Shown piece by piece: positions 1 to 10,649 of a stretch of 64,000 bases of DNA. The notes under the pieces were generated by a model. That model saw only the letters and a list, made by a program, of their open reading frames with translations. It did no database searches and had not been told where the DNA came from. Numbering within the stretch: the first letter of the stretch is position 1; each line of letters opens with the position of its first letter. Both the position numbers and the translations under genes were made by a program. Source of the stretch: Pictodentalium vernedei (lineage: Eukaryota; Mollusca; Scaphopoda; Dentaliida; Dentaliidae); the NCBI GenBank assembly GCA_031216915.1, contig CM062297.1:830877337-830941336 (forward strand). The letters are read 5' to 3'.

Positions 1-310
1 TTTTGAAAAATATGTTTTTGTCATCATCAGCAATAAGGGATATATATTGCAAGCAAATTCACATCTTGAGCAAGTGTAGCCTCCAGTGGCACACTACACC
101 CCCAGCAAATGCCAAATAACAACCTATTTTACCCTAAATGTACACATGTATTAATAAATGTAATTAAACCATGGTTTCCCCATCATAGTACAGGGGCAGA
201 GGGGGTGCCAATCTTCCAACCCCTTCCAAATCACCATTCAAACCCACAGCCAGAAAACCCATATTGCACTTTTATTTACTGGTATTTAGATGTTTGCCTG
301 AATTATGCTG
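1..310. other. spacer, no gene recognised
   Basis: AT-rich sequence with only short, shadow-like open frames. I see no domain, repeat boundary or RNA gene here. Confidence 0.5.
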
Positions 311-547
311 TTAACCCTTTACTTACATGTAACATGAAAAGCTGATTACCCCTGCCCACAAACTTATTGACTTACTAATTTTTTGTGTCAAAAACATGAC
401 TTTTTACACCATTGGAATGACCTCATTCCAATAGGGGGTCATAAGCTATGTGTTTGACACAAAAAACGAGAAAATAATGAGCATGGAATGGCAATACTTG
501 TAAATAGTACCAGCAGCTTTTGGTCGTTATATTTGGTAAAGGGTTAA
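311..547. mobile_element. piggyBac-style MITE, TTAA-flanked, copy 1
   Basis: The stretch begins TTAACCCTTTAC and ends GTAAAGGGTTAA, so it has about 12-bp terminal inverted repeats whose outer four bases are TTAA. A TTAA target and CCC/GGG ends are the hallmark of piggyBac-superfamily elements; that assignment is inference from the ends alone because no transposase is present. The centre folds back around ATTGGAATGA / TCATTCCAAT. The same layout occurs at 48637-48885 and 49694-49923, which supports a mobile family rather than chance. Confidence 0.7.
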
Positions 548-976
548 AAAATGTTTTTCTTCATTGAACGAGTATTTTAGAACACAAATTTGGGGGTGGG
601 GTACAGTGGAAAAAATAACACAATAAAGTTGCAAATGTGAGTGAATGGCATTTGTGCACAGCTACCAATAAAGTAGTCTTGTTCTAATAAAGTGGTCTAG
701 TACTAAAATTCCCTTCTTATTTGATGCACGACCCCCTGTTTTGGGGTCGGAAAAAGTTCTCCGAAGGGTTATACTTGACAACGATATTTGAATCCCAAAA
801 TTAAAGAGATGCGATAAAATTTTGTTCAGATCGAGCATTGTTGTCACGGTTCCCATGTTACAGCACAAAACTACAGTAACAGCTGTGAAATATTGTTCTC
901 TCCTTGAATCAAGTACCCCGCCCACCCGCCCATACTGAAGCCTCAGTTGATGAGAAACAATTGGAAAGACTGTCAC
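548..976. other. spacer, no gene recognised
   Basis: No supported gene. The minus-strand open frames that enter from the right are read-through of the 157-bp tandem repeat and show no known domain. Confidence 0.4.
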
Positions 977-1475
977 TTGGTTTCCAGATGATAACTTGAT
1001 AATGGTTCGACCCACGTTCATAACACTTCATAGGTAGGATGACATCAGTGAGATGAAGAACCCTATTTATTTTGGACTTGCTAGGTGAAACGTCAAGGTC
1101 ATAGTGATCTTCAACATAGTAAATTGTAAACAATTGGTTTCCGGATGCTAACTTGACTACGGTTGAAGCCACATTCACGAAACTTCATAGGTAGGTTGGC
1201 CTACGTGAGTGGAAGACACCTATTTATTTTGAACTCGCTAGGATGAAGGTCAAGGTCACAGTGACCTTGAACATAATAAATCGTAAACAATTGGTTTCCA
1301 GATGATAATTTGACAAGGGTTCCACCCACGTTCATGACACTTCATATGTAGGTTGGCATTATTGCAAGAAAGAGCCCTATTTATTTTGGAATCAGTAGGT
1401 CAAAGGTCAAGGCCACAGTGACCCTTCACATAGTAAATTGTAAACAATTAGTTTCCGGATGATGAGATGAAAATG
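977..1475. repeat. 157-bp tandem repeat, three units plus a partial fourth
   Basis: The anchor TTGGTTTCC (TTAGTTTCC in the last) recurs at 977, 1134, 1291 and 1448, an exact 157-bp spacing each time. Every unit contains CACTTCATA or AACTTCATA, then CTATTTATTTTG, then a block of AGGTCA-like half-sites ending in CAGTGACC. Units are diverged by scattered substitutions but have kept the period, so they arose by tandem duplication. Minus-strand open frames across the units read similar peptides (motif KLASGNQ or KLSSGNQ). I regard these as repeat-derived, not as a gene. Confidence 0.85.
1253..1267. promoter_or_regulatory. consensus-type oestrogen-response-element palindrome in the tandem repeat
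   Basis: AGGTCACAGTGACCT is two AGGTCA half-sites inverted with a 3-bp spacer, which equals the textbook nuclear-receptor palindrome. The next unit has AGGTCA-A-AGGTCA (1397-1409), a DR1 arrangement. Whether any receptor binds here is unknown; the match is sequence only. Confidence 0.5.
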
Positions 1476-1547
1476 ATTAAACCCACTTTTGTACGGTCAC
1501 AACTCGACATTGGATCGGTGATCCTATCGAAAGTATTTTTGTTTTGT

Positions 1548-1725
1548 GGGGGGGGGGGGGGTGCCCCCATGGCTGCGCCACCGTGCCCCCACTTGAACAA
1601 TCGTGATTAAGTGCCTTGCCCAATGACACAACGCAGTTACCCCTGCTGGGGATCGAACTGTGGATCTCTCGGCTTGATGTTAGTAGTAGATCATGTACCC
1701 AATCGACCCACATTGGCCGGATCTC
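1548..1725 (-). mobile_element. tRNA-derived SINE fragment
   Basis: Read on the minus strand it has a box-B-like GTTCGATCCCC and then a TTGGGCAAGGCACTTAATC core, matching the SINEs at 8546, 34050, 34425 and 35788. A run of G (about 1549-1560) lies at its downstream end, so the 3' half is missing or replaced. Confidence 0.6.
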
Positions 1726-2230
1726 ATGTGACGTCATAGGCACATGGCCCAGTTACTTCATTTTTGGTTGCCATGGTAGCGTGCGTGATCGCCATCTTGT
1801 GACAACATCCCCCTAGTGATACGTGGTCCTAGTGTGCATGCGCAGCGCGTTTTGTTGAGGTGAGACGAGTGTACGTCGTCCATTTTGTATATCTGAGGCC
1901 GCCATCTTGGTTTCTATGGTAGCACATGGTTGCTATGTGACCCAAAACCTTCTAGTAGGAAAGGGTTGTGTTCGGAGGGTGTGTTCGATTGAATGGGAGT
2001 AATTTTAATTACAACAAACAACCCGACAATCCCTCTTAATAATCCAAAACTACCGAGACGGAATTAGAAAACTCCCACCTAGGGTTTATAATAGTAGCAC
2101 GTAGTGCTAAATGAATGATGAGAGGTCTCATGTGGATAAATTGAAGTGAACTAGAATACATCGAATTACCACAAACATCCAGCCAATCTCTCCAAACCAT
2201 CAAAACAAATTTATTTGGCACGGATTCCTC
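1726..2230 (+). repeat. dispersed CRE/YY1/NRF1-bearing repeat, copy A
   Basis: This carries TGACGTCA at 1729-1736, an NRF1-like TGCATGCGCA near 1834, and GGCCGCCATCTTG (reverse of the YY1 site) at 1897-1909. Then comes a tract shared with the copies at 21202, 32260 and 47441 (TGGTTGCTATG, GGAGGGTGTGTT). The palindrome TAGCACGTAGTGCTA near 2094-2108 is also present in copy B. No coding potential is seen. Ends are not resolved; homology may run to about 2460. Confidence 0.7.
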
Positions 2231-3069
2231 AATACTGGGCTTAAAAGAGTAGCATACAGTGCTTTAAGGTGCGTTTCCTGGTATGAGTAATTGTATTTGT
2301 TCGAATACTTTGTAAAATTACCCAAATAAATGCAACAGTTCTTTTACTAGTGCGGATTTCCCACTAAATATTCGGTTTCTATCTGTTGTCCCCTAGAATT
2401 CTTATTTTTGCCCAACAATAGACACATTCCTTTGTATAAGATTAATTTTATTGTTTCGGATGTGCACCATAGTCTCGGTATTTTTTCTATCCCGATATTT
2501 TCTGTGGTTTATCCTATTTCCTGGCCTGTTTTGCCTTTTACTGGTGCCATTTCTGCCTATCCCAGCAGATTATTTTGCCTTGGCCGTCTCTGTTTTTGCC
2601 TTTCCGGTGTATAACGAAGTCCTCTATGATCCTCAAACCCAAAATACAATCAAGCAGGGTTAGGTATTATTCGAACGACTCGAATTTTATCGTGCAAATA
2701 AGCTTTTGAGCAGTTACTGAAAAAGTCACTCCTCGAACGACTCAAATCCCATTGAGCAGATGAGTATCGAAAGAGCGATTTCTTTTATGGCTCTTAATGC
2801 TCATCAGGGTACAGGCCCGTCGGAACCGGGGGGGGGGGAGCTGCAGCCCCCCCCCCCCCAATAATTTGCTCATATTTCGTCGTTAGTTCATCCATGATGG
2901 GAGCAACCGATGTAATCTGAATAAAACTGGACATTACATTATTTAACTCAGATTAGAACAGTGGCGTAAGAACCGGGGGTGGGCTGGGGTAAGGGAGATT
3001 TTCCCCCCACCCCCACAATTTTGTCAAAAGTAGGCTTTACTGGGCTAGGTTGGTGGTTTCGCCACCTGG
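2231..3069. other. spacer with G/C homopolymers and two transposon-end-like starts
   Basis: There is no gene. Two stretches, near 2812 (CAGGCCCGTCGGAACC then poly-G) and near 2962 (CAGTGGCGTAAGAACC then G-rich), look alike and are each followed by a C-rich complement, so they resemble terminal sequences of a DNA-element family. The reverse complement of the first start appears near 5697-5712 (GTTCCGACGGGCCTG), beyond the Tc1 gene. Confidence 0.35.
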
Positions 3070-3215
3070 GATGCCCACTGGTTACCATATTCCGACATTG
3101 CTGTTAGTGATTACTGGATTGAGTGGGTTCCATGTGGGCTTTCTTCCACCAATAAAACTGACAGTCGTGTTTTCGCCTAATTGTGGAAAGCGATGTTAAA
3201 CCCCAACCAACCACA
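3070..3215 (+). mobile_element. SINE 3' half
   Basis: It matches the 3' part of the full SINE copies, with CTTCCACC, AAAACTGACAGTCGTG and the tail GCGATGTTAAACCCCAACCAACC. The tRNA-like head is absent, so this is a truncated copy. Confidence 0.5.
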
Positions 3216-3299
3216 GGGTAATTCATTGCTGTTCACTATTCCTGTCATTCTGCTCGGAAATCACGCTGAATTGATCAGAGAGCTGACGTATTTCCTTAT

Positions 3300-3635
3300 T
3301 GACGATGTATTTGCTCAGAATCACTCATAATGCATATTTGTACATCTTAAATCAAAAAAATTTCCCGGGGAAGGCACCCCGCTCCCCACCAACGAGACGG
3401 GGAGGTAACCCCTCTCGTGCTCACCCCCACTCGCCTCTTCGCGGTTCGGATGACGCTTCGCGTCATAGGAATATACGATTTATTTGCTCAGAATCAACCA
3501 GAATGCATGTTTTTACATCTTAAATTCGAAAATTTTCCCCCAGACCCCCACAAAGAAGACGGGGGATACCCCCTCTTGTGTTCACCCCCACTCGCCGCTC
3601 GGATGACGCGTCGCGTCATGGGAATATAGGTCCTA
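3300..3635. repeat. two-unit tandem repeat, about 170 bp each
   Basis: Two copies of a block read in order: ATTTGCTCAGAATCA, AATGCAT, ACATCTTAAAT, a poly-A/C transition, then CACCCCCACTCGCC and GACG-TTCGCGTCATAGGAATATA. The first runs to about 3478 and the second to about 3630. Both end in a hairpin-like GACGC..GCGTC segment. A poly-C run of about 16 follows the second. A related start (AAAAGCTACCAGAATGC) lies near 3980. Confidence 0.6.
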
Positions 3636-4484
3636 CCCCCCCCCCCCCCCCCCCAAATAAAATTATTACGCTCCTGGATTAGAATTATGAACGTATCACT
3701 GAATGTATAACATGCACCTGCATATGTTGATGTGCAAAAATTTTGAGCAATTCCTTTGGCAGCTTAGAAGACCACGACAACCGTTGGCGTAATGATAAAA
3801 CTAATGAATCCACCATAAGGCCTGACTGTTTTTTACCATGACGGAATACGGCCACGGCCTGCATGTGAGCCCCGTGTGAGAACCGTCCCCAGATGTTATG
3901 GGGTTCTATTGGGATTTTTGAAACATTTTGTTGAAAAAACAACTTTTGCCGTTTAAAAAAAATCAAGAGGTTTTTGCTTCAAAAGCTACCAGAATGCTTC
4001 CTTTGCCCTTTTCAAAACATTTTCTGGGGGAGTACCCCCCCCCCCTCCTCTCCCCCCCCCCCCTCAAAAAGCTCGTGCCTTCAGCACTCGCGACAGATGC
4101 CTTCGGCATCTGGATACCCCATACCCATTTAGTATCAGCCAGTTCACCCAAATTAGCAATATCAGCACCCCAATATATACTCGCCCAAAAAAGAAAGTGT
4201 GCATTGCAGAAATTGATCAAACTCCAAAAACATAATTTCGTAGGTGTAAAGAGTGTTAACCTGTTCATGAATAATTTATATTGAACACAAAAACAGCTTT
4301 CCCCGTTAATATTGCATTAACGTTAAATGACGTGCTGCGCGTTTGTGAAAAGGCATGTTTTGCACGTGGAGAGTCTGAAAATTCATGCAGCAGTGTGAAT
4401 CCTTGGGTATTTAAACACTAAAGTAAGGCCTTCCTTTCGTTCACATTCAAACTTGCGCTGCTGTTAAAACTACTCCACATTAGC
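3636..4484. other. 5' flank of the Tc1 gene, no other gene
   Basis: It contains poly-C tracts (3637-3652, 4037-4063) and a third, more diverged relative of the 3300 repeat. Convincing Tc1 terminal inverted repeats could not be found by eye. The only hint is GTGGAGAGTC near 4368 facing GACTCTCCGTGG near 5533. Confidence 0.35.
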
Positions 4485-5498
4485 ATGCCAAGATTGACAA
4501 TGAATCAACGTCTCCTTGCCCTGGGTATGATTAGAGCTGGCAGAACACACAGAGAGCTTGCCCAGCATTTGAACTGCCACCGTAACACTGTAGACAGGCT
4601 AGTCCATCGACATGCACAACATGATGACGTTCGAGACCGACCCCGCTCCGGGAGACCCCGAGTTACCACCCCTGCACAAGATCGGTATATCCGTGTCGTC
4701 CATCTCCGGAACCGGCAACAAACGGCACCGACGACAGCCAGGAACATCCCTAACCTGAGACGGATACATCCTCAAACAGTAATCAACCGGCTGAGAGAAT
4801 ACGGCTTACGTCATCGAAGACCTGCAATTCGTCCGATTTTGACGTTACGTCATCGTCGTGCTCGACTGCAGTGGTGTAGACAACATCTCAGGCATCCCTT
4901 ACACTGGTGGCGACGTGTTTTATTCACAGATGAATGTCGTTTCCATCTTTCATCATCAGATGGCCGCCAGAGAGTGTACAGACGTCGAAACGAACGCTAC
5001 GCAGATCCATGTGTCGTGGAGCGAAACCGTTATGGGGGAGGGTCTCTCATGGTGTGGGGTGGCATCACTGCCCGTAACAGAACTGAGCTGGTCATTATTG
5101 ATGGCAATCTCAATGCAGCCAGATATCGTGATGAAGTGCTGACGCCTGTTGTTGTCCCATTTCTGCAACGTCACGGCCCCGGCGTCATTCTACAGCAGGA
5201 CAACGCCCGACCCCACGCAGCTCGTGTTGTTCAACAGTATCTGCAGCAACAACAAGTGGATGTTCTCCCCTGGCCCGCAAATTCGCCCGATATCTCACCC
5301 ATTGAGCACGTATGGGACGAAATGAAACGTCAGCTACGCCGGCTTCCCCATGCACCGTCAACGCTTGTGGAACTCCAAAGACAGCTTATCAGAATATGGA
5401 ACAACATCCCACAACACTTCCATGCTAACTTGTTCGCTTCCATGAGGTGTAGATGCACAGCAGTAGTCGATGCAGACGGAGGTCAAACCAGATATTGA
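4485..5498 (+). CDS. Tc1-type DD34E transposase, intact reading frame
   Basis: This 337-residue protein would catalyse cut-and-paste transposition in the nucleus, by excision and re-insertion at TA dinucleotides (family knowledge). The N-terminal third is a paired-like double helix-turn-helix DNA-binding region (about residues 5-110; LAQHLNCHRNTVDRLV is the first recognition helix region) linked by the basic GRPR motif. The catalytic triad is visible: D in FTDECRF, D in QQDNARPH, and E in SPIEHVW exactly 34 residues further, the Tc1 spacing. WGG (VWGGI) is also present. The ATG is the first in frame, and the length equals a full Tc1 protein. There is no stop or frameshift, and GC content is visibly higher than in the flanks. 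Clear TIRs are not seen, so the gene may sit in a decayed element or be a captured copy. Confidence 0.93.
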   Translation: MPRLTMNQRLLALGMIRAGRTHRELAQHLNCHRNTVDRLVHRHAQHDDVRDRPRSGRPRVTTPAQDRYIRVVHLRNRQQTAPTTARNIPNLRRIHPQTVINRLREYGLRHRRPAIRPILTLRHRRARLQWCRQHLRHPLHWWRRVLFTDECRFHLSSSDGRQRVYRRRNERYADPCVVERNRYGGGSLMVWGGITARNRTELVIIDGNLNAARYRDEVLTPVVVPFLQRHGPGVILQQDNARPHAARVVQQYLQQQQVDVLPWPANSPDISPIEHVWDEMKRQLRRLPHAPSTLVELQRQLIRIWNNIPQHFHANLFASMRCRCTAVVDADGGQTRY

Positions 5499-6684
5499 GT
5501 GTGTGACTTTTGTGTTTGACCCTTAGTGTCTTTGACTCTCCGTGGCACCAAGAGTATTCGTCGTAGCGTATGAAATTTCTCGTGTTGATCACAAATTGAT
5601 TCATCTGTGATTGAATAAAATTTCCACGAATGAAACTGATATATATCTTTTTTAGTGTTATTTTTTAGCATGCACACTTTCTTTTTTGGGAGAGTATAAA
5701 TTTCGTTCCGACGGGCCTGACTAGGAGGATACCTATGACATGATGATGTAGTTCTATATATACCCGATGATAATTTAGCTCCTAGCATCTGCCCAGTTCT
5801 AGACCTCTCCATGATTTTCATATCTCCAACACCACTATTACTGATTTTCCCAATATTGCCATCGTCTGTCCTATGATTAGCTTTTACAGTAGTCACCAAA
5901 TCCTGCAGTCTTCTTCCACTCTTGTGGCCTTGTACCATTACTAGCACTAGTACAGGCTTGCTAACCATCTCAGATTGCTCGAACGACCAGAATCCCATCG
6001 AACAAATGAGCCATAGAGTAATTGCCTGAACGAGTGATTCCACGTACGACTATTTTGCTCGTCTAGGTATTGAAGGATGGGAAGGATCTTGGGAATATAA
6101 TAACCTTATTTATTGAAATTGACGTAGAATCCCGCTTATAATATAGCCTTGGTTTTTGAAAGTGTTGATAAACCCTAATGAACCTATTTGCCATTGAATT
6201 ATGATCCTTTGTCAGTTTAAAAAATGAAGGTTTGTTTTACTATAGCTTGTCTGAAGTTTGATCCTTCCGCGATCTTTCAAAATTTCTCGATTGCCATATT
6301 TGTCGCCACATTAACATATGACCATACATGTGTGGTTCTGTGTTTATTGCATGTCGCTGTACAACACGTTTTGGCAAATTGTTATATTTCACATAACCGA
6401 TGTTATTTCTGCGATATATATCATCTCTTTCCTGAAAAATCTTGCTTGGGGCCTGCAATATTTACCGAAATTGACAATATTGAGTGTGCACCATTACGTG
6501 TCACGTATTTTCATATTATCATGTTACATATTTGAATGGTTTGTTTTTAACCCTCTTAATACTTCAATGTGAGTACAAACACATTTCATATAACTCATGG
6601 CTACAGAATGTTTTTACGCTTTCCTTTTTATAACATTTAATTCTATATGGAATCGGACACCTTTACAGATGTACCTTTCAAAGT
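5499..6684. other. 3' flank of the Tc1 gene and AT-rich spacer
   Basis: A minus-strand open frame covers 5483-6043 but begins at a GTG, runs into the transposase end and shows no domain I know. The motif TCGAACGAC..AATCCCAT near 5977 repeats one at about 2733, so the same repeat family flanks the Tc1 gene on both sides. Confidence 0.35.
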
Positions 6685-6860
6685 AAGGCATTCTTAACAC
6701 TTTACCCAACATAACGGCGAAAACCAGCCAGCGTCATTCACGGAAATTTCCATTCAGTTTTCATTATTTTTTCATTGTTGCTTGAAAAACATTGCTTATA
6801 ACCTCTCACTGGAATGATCTCGTGTTTAAAGGATCAAAATGGAGTGTTTAAAAGGATTAT
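6685..6860. repeat. MITE-related repeat relic, copy 1
   Basis: It shares AACTCTTTAC/AACACTTTACC, GAAAACC, CATTCAG-TTCATTATTTTT, GCTTGAAAAA and ACCTCTCACTGGAATGA with 7484-7650, and the central ATTGGAATGA motif with the TTAA MITEs. It is a diverged copy without clean ends. Confidence 0.5.
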
Positions 6861-7483
6861 GTTACCCCTCTCAATATCTTAATATTTGTCCAAAAACTTT
6901 TACTTTTGCAATACAGAAATAATTACAACACTTACACACTAAACACGCATGGGCATCGATGCGACCTCGTTTTAAGTAGTCTTTGTTGGTCTATTAATTT
7001 AAATATCTTTTAACCCTCAGTGGCCAAGTCCAATTTCAAAGCTGAGTATTGTCCGTTAATTTTACCCATAGACATCACTTGAGAATCGGTCCTGATTAAC
7101 CCCTACTGGTCAATGCCGAACACTTAGGAACTCCTCTGCTCTGTTACATTATTTATTCTCAATAATATTTAATGATCGACGGGTATCAAGAAGCAATGGT
7201 GAGTGGCTTTCTTAAAACACCTATCACAATTTTAATAAAATAGATTATTTAAATGGCTTCTTTTTTAACTCTCTTAATACTTCAATGCAGGTCCAAATAC
7301 TTTCATTTAACTCACAACAGCAGAACGTGTTGTAGGTTTTCTGTCAGATTACCCCTCTGTTTACAACAGCCATTCTTAAAATCCAACCATCTTCTTATTT
7401 CCCGTACGCCTTGTTTACAAGGCACGGTGACGATGTGTACTTTTTAAATGGCTTGCTTTTAACCCTCTCAATAAAGCATTCAT
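6861..7483. other. spacer, no gene recognised
   Basis: AT-rich; fragments such as TTTTTAACTCTCTTAATACTTCAATG recur at 6548 and 7260, suggesting older repeats. No gene is seen. Confidence 0.4.
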
Positions 7484-7650
7484 AACTCTTTACTCAACTT
7501 AACGCAGAAAACCGCACAGGGTTATTCACAGAAATCCCCATTCAATGTTCATTATTTTTCTTATTTTTGCTTGAAAAAAAACATAGCTTATGACCCCTCA
7601 TTGGAATGAGGTCATTTTTAAAGGGTTGCAATGGAGTATTTAAAGCGGAG
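7484..7650. repeat. MITE-related repeat relic, copy 2
   Basis: This is the partner of 6685-6860, with a better preserved core, ATGACCCCTCATTGGAATGAGGTCAT, which is partly palindromic and equals the centre of the TTAA-flanked MITE family. Confidence 0.5.
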
Positions 7651-8545
7651 TATTATAATCCTCTTCAAGTCTTAATATGGGTATCAAAACTTTTATTTCA
7701 TGCAGTGTGATAGTAATCTTAACCCTTTCCATTCTCACAATGTTGCTCAAGACACACATGGTCATCGATGGGACCTCGGTATTTTGCAAATGCCAATAAG
7801 TCTTCGGATAGGCTCTTGGGGCCTTTAAGGCCTTTTGCCGTCTATATTCCAGCATTACTGAATTTATTTCACGTGCAATATATTTTCCAGAGGTACTATG
7901 TACCTTAACATTTTAAGCTAATATGAATATTTGCTCTCATCTACATATATGGCAGAACCGGAGTTGGCGGAGCCAATATTTTTAAAGTGGTTTATGCTCA
8001 TACTTCAGGCTTGGTGTGACTTATGGGCATTGGACCTACATCGAATCAGTTGGGCTTTCTGGGGGTTCAAAATATGGTCCACCTCAGTGCGGTCAAGAGA
8101 GGTCATTAAGTGGGTATTTTTCAGAACTATTAGGAATGGAATTTTATAAAAGCTATAATGCAAATCTGAAGACTATACATGTATGTCTTCATTCCAATAA
8201 GTGGCAGAACTTGTAATGTCCATTTCTGATTCCTTGATCGAACCCTTTAAATGTTGTACATATATATGCCTTTTCTGATTTCTTAGAAAAATTGTTCTGA
8301 TTCCTTTATGAATATCTGTAAACACTCTTAACAAAAATCCATTTCTGATTTGTTTAAAAAATATTTTACTCTTGAAAGTAAGCTTCCATAAATTATCTTT
8401 CTATATAGTTTTTTCCTAATGCTTTAACCCTTTCACACAGACTTGAATTTACTGGTGGCAGTCAATTCTGTTTCTCTAGTTATATCCTATTTTTGATGAA
8501 TATTTTTGTTACCTCTGAAATATAGACCTCTTTTACAGATATGGG
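7651..8545. other. spacer, no gene recognised
   Basis: AT-rich sequence. Short open frames have no recognisable domain. CATTTCTGATT recurs several times between 8220 and 8360, suggesting a decayed short tandem array. Confidence 0.4.
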
Positions 8546-8905
8546 ATCGCGGTGGCTCAGTGGTTACTGCATTGAACTTCATACCGAAACGTCCACGGTT
8601 CGATCCCCGCCATGGCTAACTGCATCGTGTCCTTGGGCAAGCCACTTAATCCCGATTGCCCACATGGGGGCATGGTAGCGCTGTGTACTGAGGCCTAGTG
8701 CACGTCGATGGCGCTTTTGTCTTCAACCAATGCTAACCCTGCTTGTGTGGAGTTAGTATGTTGGGGAGCTGACAGTTGCTCGCCGTTCCTCGGTGGTTCT
8801 CACCGGGTACTCCGGATTTCTCTACCCGTAACTGCCCACACGAGGTGTCCCTGGCTGTCGAAAGTGTCGTTAAACCCCACCCAATACATAAATAATACGT
8901 AAATA
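8546..8905 (+). mobile_element. full-length tRNA-derived SINE
   Basis: The head is tRNA-like: GGTGGCTCAGTGG fits RNA polymerase III box A and GGTTCGATCCC fits box B. Next comes the conserved core GTCCTTGGGCAAGCCACTTAATC, resembling CORE/MIR-type SINE middles. The tail is GTGTCGTTAAACCCCACCC followed by an AATA-rich end (8880-8925). SINEs have no protein and depend on a LINE for movement. Other copies are at 1548, 3070, 34050, 34425 and 35788, so the family is active or abundant in this genome. Confidence 0.85.
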
Positions 8906-8960
8906 AATAAATATTTACAGATCTAATCTTAGAGGCTGATGTGCCGTTATGTATCAATAA

Positions 8961-9202
8961 TTAACCCTTTGAACTCGAGGGTCCCCTTTTTCTGGTCCAT
9001 GAATCTGATACGTCATAATGTCATTTAGTGGGATAGCTGTCAAAAGAATGTGAGAGGTAAACCAATCAATATTTTCAACCTGCAGCCTTGAGGCTGCTCG
9101 TTGAAAATATTGATCGGTCTACCCCCAAATAATAAATATGGACTCTTCCAATCGTTGCCATTCAACTGACATGGAAGATACCACCAGGGATCAAACGGTT
9201 AA
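8961..9202. mobile_element. TTAA-flanked palindromic MITE, second subfamily
   Basis: The ends read TTAACCCTTTGA and TCAAACGGTTAA, an inverted pair with one mismatch, again with TTAA outermost. The centre (9061-9118) is a hairpin: 19-nt arms with one mismatch (ACCAATCAATATTTTCAAC and partner) and an inner GCAGCC/GGCTGC stem. It fits a non-autonomous piggyBac-like element; there is no coding capacity. Confidence 0.65.
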
Positions 9203-9604
9203 ATAATTTTTTCAGTTGGCCGGAAAAGAGAACCGTTCAGGGTCGCTTTTCCATCCAACTTTAATACATCACCCGATTTAATTCTAAAATAGGCGATGGA
9301 CTATTTAAGATATAGACTGGTTCCAGCCCAGGACAGCGTTCTTCGTTTGAGAGTTTGACTGGTGGACTGAGAGCTTGGTATTGACCAACGTTACCATGGT
9401 GTACCAGTCGTGTATCCCTCAGCGGTTCGCTCACCCCAACTACGTATCCAGAATCAACCGCTAGTTGGATCTTGGAAATCATTCGACGACCATCACTGAA
9501 GACGGATACATGTAGTATCACCTACCGTGAAAAAAAATAGAGAAAATGTTACGTGGTCACAGGAATGATCTACCTAACCTTCACGTACACACCATGGCAC
9601 ACAA

Positions 9605-9672
9605 CGTCGTCTGAGTGCTAGAATGTTCTATGTCCCATAGGGGACATAGAACATTCTAGCACTCAGACGACG
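9605..9672. mobile_element. 68-bp hairpin micro-element, copy 1 (perfect 32-bp arms)
   Basis: The arms are 9605-9636 and 9641-9672, perfectly complementary, with a 4-nt loop ATAG. The ends are CGTCGTCTGAG and its complement. Four bases, ACAA, flank it on both sides (9601-9604 and 9673-9676), as expected for a target-site duplication. A second copy of identical length, inserted in a LINE, lies at 19279-19346. The element carries no room for a gene or an asymmetric sequence. Confidence 0.8.
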
Positions 9673-9676
9673 ACAA

Positions 9677-10649
9677 CACGAACACAATTTTGAAGAGAGA
9701 GCTGTGGTGAGGGGTTAAATAATACGAACTTCTTAGAGTAACATTGTATGATATAAAAAAGAGCAAGCGATTTGCCTGACTTCCAGTTCATAAATATCTT
9801 TTGTTGTTTTATTTCAAAAGCTATACACCCTACTTTCTGGATAGAGTTTCAGTTAGGTAGTTTATTTGTACTTGTACATGTCTTTGTGAAATAAAGAGTA
9901 TTCACTCGCTGACACGGCGACAGTTTTTTAATTGTCTTAACGTCGGGATTCAATACTTTTGTTCAACCGAGGATTTCACTTACCTTCGTCAACATTATTT
10001 AAAATAAACAACTGTTCTACTTTACAGCTAAACACAGCTTTTAAGCGGCAATGTGGAATTGATTGTCGCTCATTCAAGTAAAATCACAGAGGGTATCGGA
10101 ATACATTTATTGAAAGGAATTCTTCTGGAGAAAGTGATACAAAGTACATGTACTGCTATTGCGATCGTCGCTAAAGCTATCTAAGTTTTTTTTTACCGAT
10201 TTAGGTGGCTTTTATTGACGCGTTTTTTTTCGATATAAAAAAAAAAACAAGAAATGCTCCGAAATTATCAAGGCGAAATCCTTTGGGAAAACATGAGAAA
10301 CAATGTCACACAGCTTTATGTCACATAATGATAACATGATTTGAAGAACGTCATCCTAAAGAAGAGACAAATGAGCTGAAAATAGCCCCGAATTGCTCAC
10401 CGTGCGGTCCTTGACGATTTTAGTGCACTGTTTTTTTATGACAGTGGTAGTTTGTTTTAGTGAAATAACAACTTACCGTCACTGAATAGGAGCAGATCCA
10501 GCATTACACAAACGCATTCTTATCTGCGTGACCCTCTAACGAGTTCAAAGTATCATGACGTCCACGCCAATTTGGTGAAAAAGGTAAGACTATCATCTTT
10601 TATTACATGGCACAGGTTATATACTGGCCACATGCTTATTTTGTTATAG
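9677..10649. other. spacer with several splice-site-like motifs
   Basis: On the minus strand GTAAGT or GTGAGC donor-like sites lie near 9962, 10383 and 10474, and an acceptor-like CTTCAG ends near 9496 with an open frame to 9261. No homology is recognisable, so I do not call exons here. Confidence 0.25.

Noticed and set aside
977..1475. CRISPR-like array
   Set aside because: Whole 157-bp units repeat without unique spacers; this is an ordinary tandem repeat in a eukaryote.
4368..5545. Terminal inverted repeats of the Tc1 element (GTGGAGAGTC / GACTCTCCGTGG)
   Set aside because: Only about 8 bp match, without flanking TA in the right place; too weak to define the element's ends.
2812..5712. 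A larger element bounded by CAGGCCCGTCGGAAC and its complement, containing the Tc1 gene
   Set aside because: Only about 15 bp agree and the sequences just inside differ; probably two ends of separate copies of a common repeat.
5483..6043. 186-codon minus-strand frame beside the Tc1 gene
   Set aside because: It starts at a GTG, overlaps the 3' end of the intact transposase on the opposite strand and shows no domain or splice support; kept only as a remark.
8546..8620. Possible tRNA gene
   Set aside because: Boxes A and B are present, but a full cloverleaf was not found and the sequence continues into a repeated core and tail, so it is a SINE head.
9261..9495. Minus-strand candidate exon after a CTTCAG acceptor
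   Set aside because: The frame is open but unrecognised, ends in a stop rather than a donor, and could not be linked in phase to the donor-like site near 10474.
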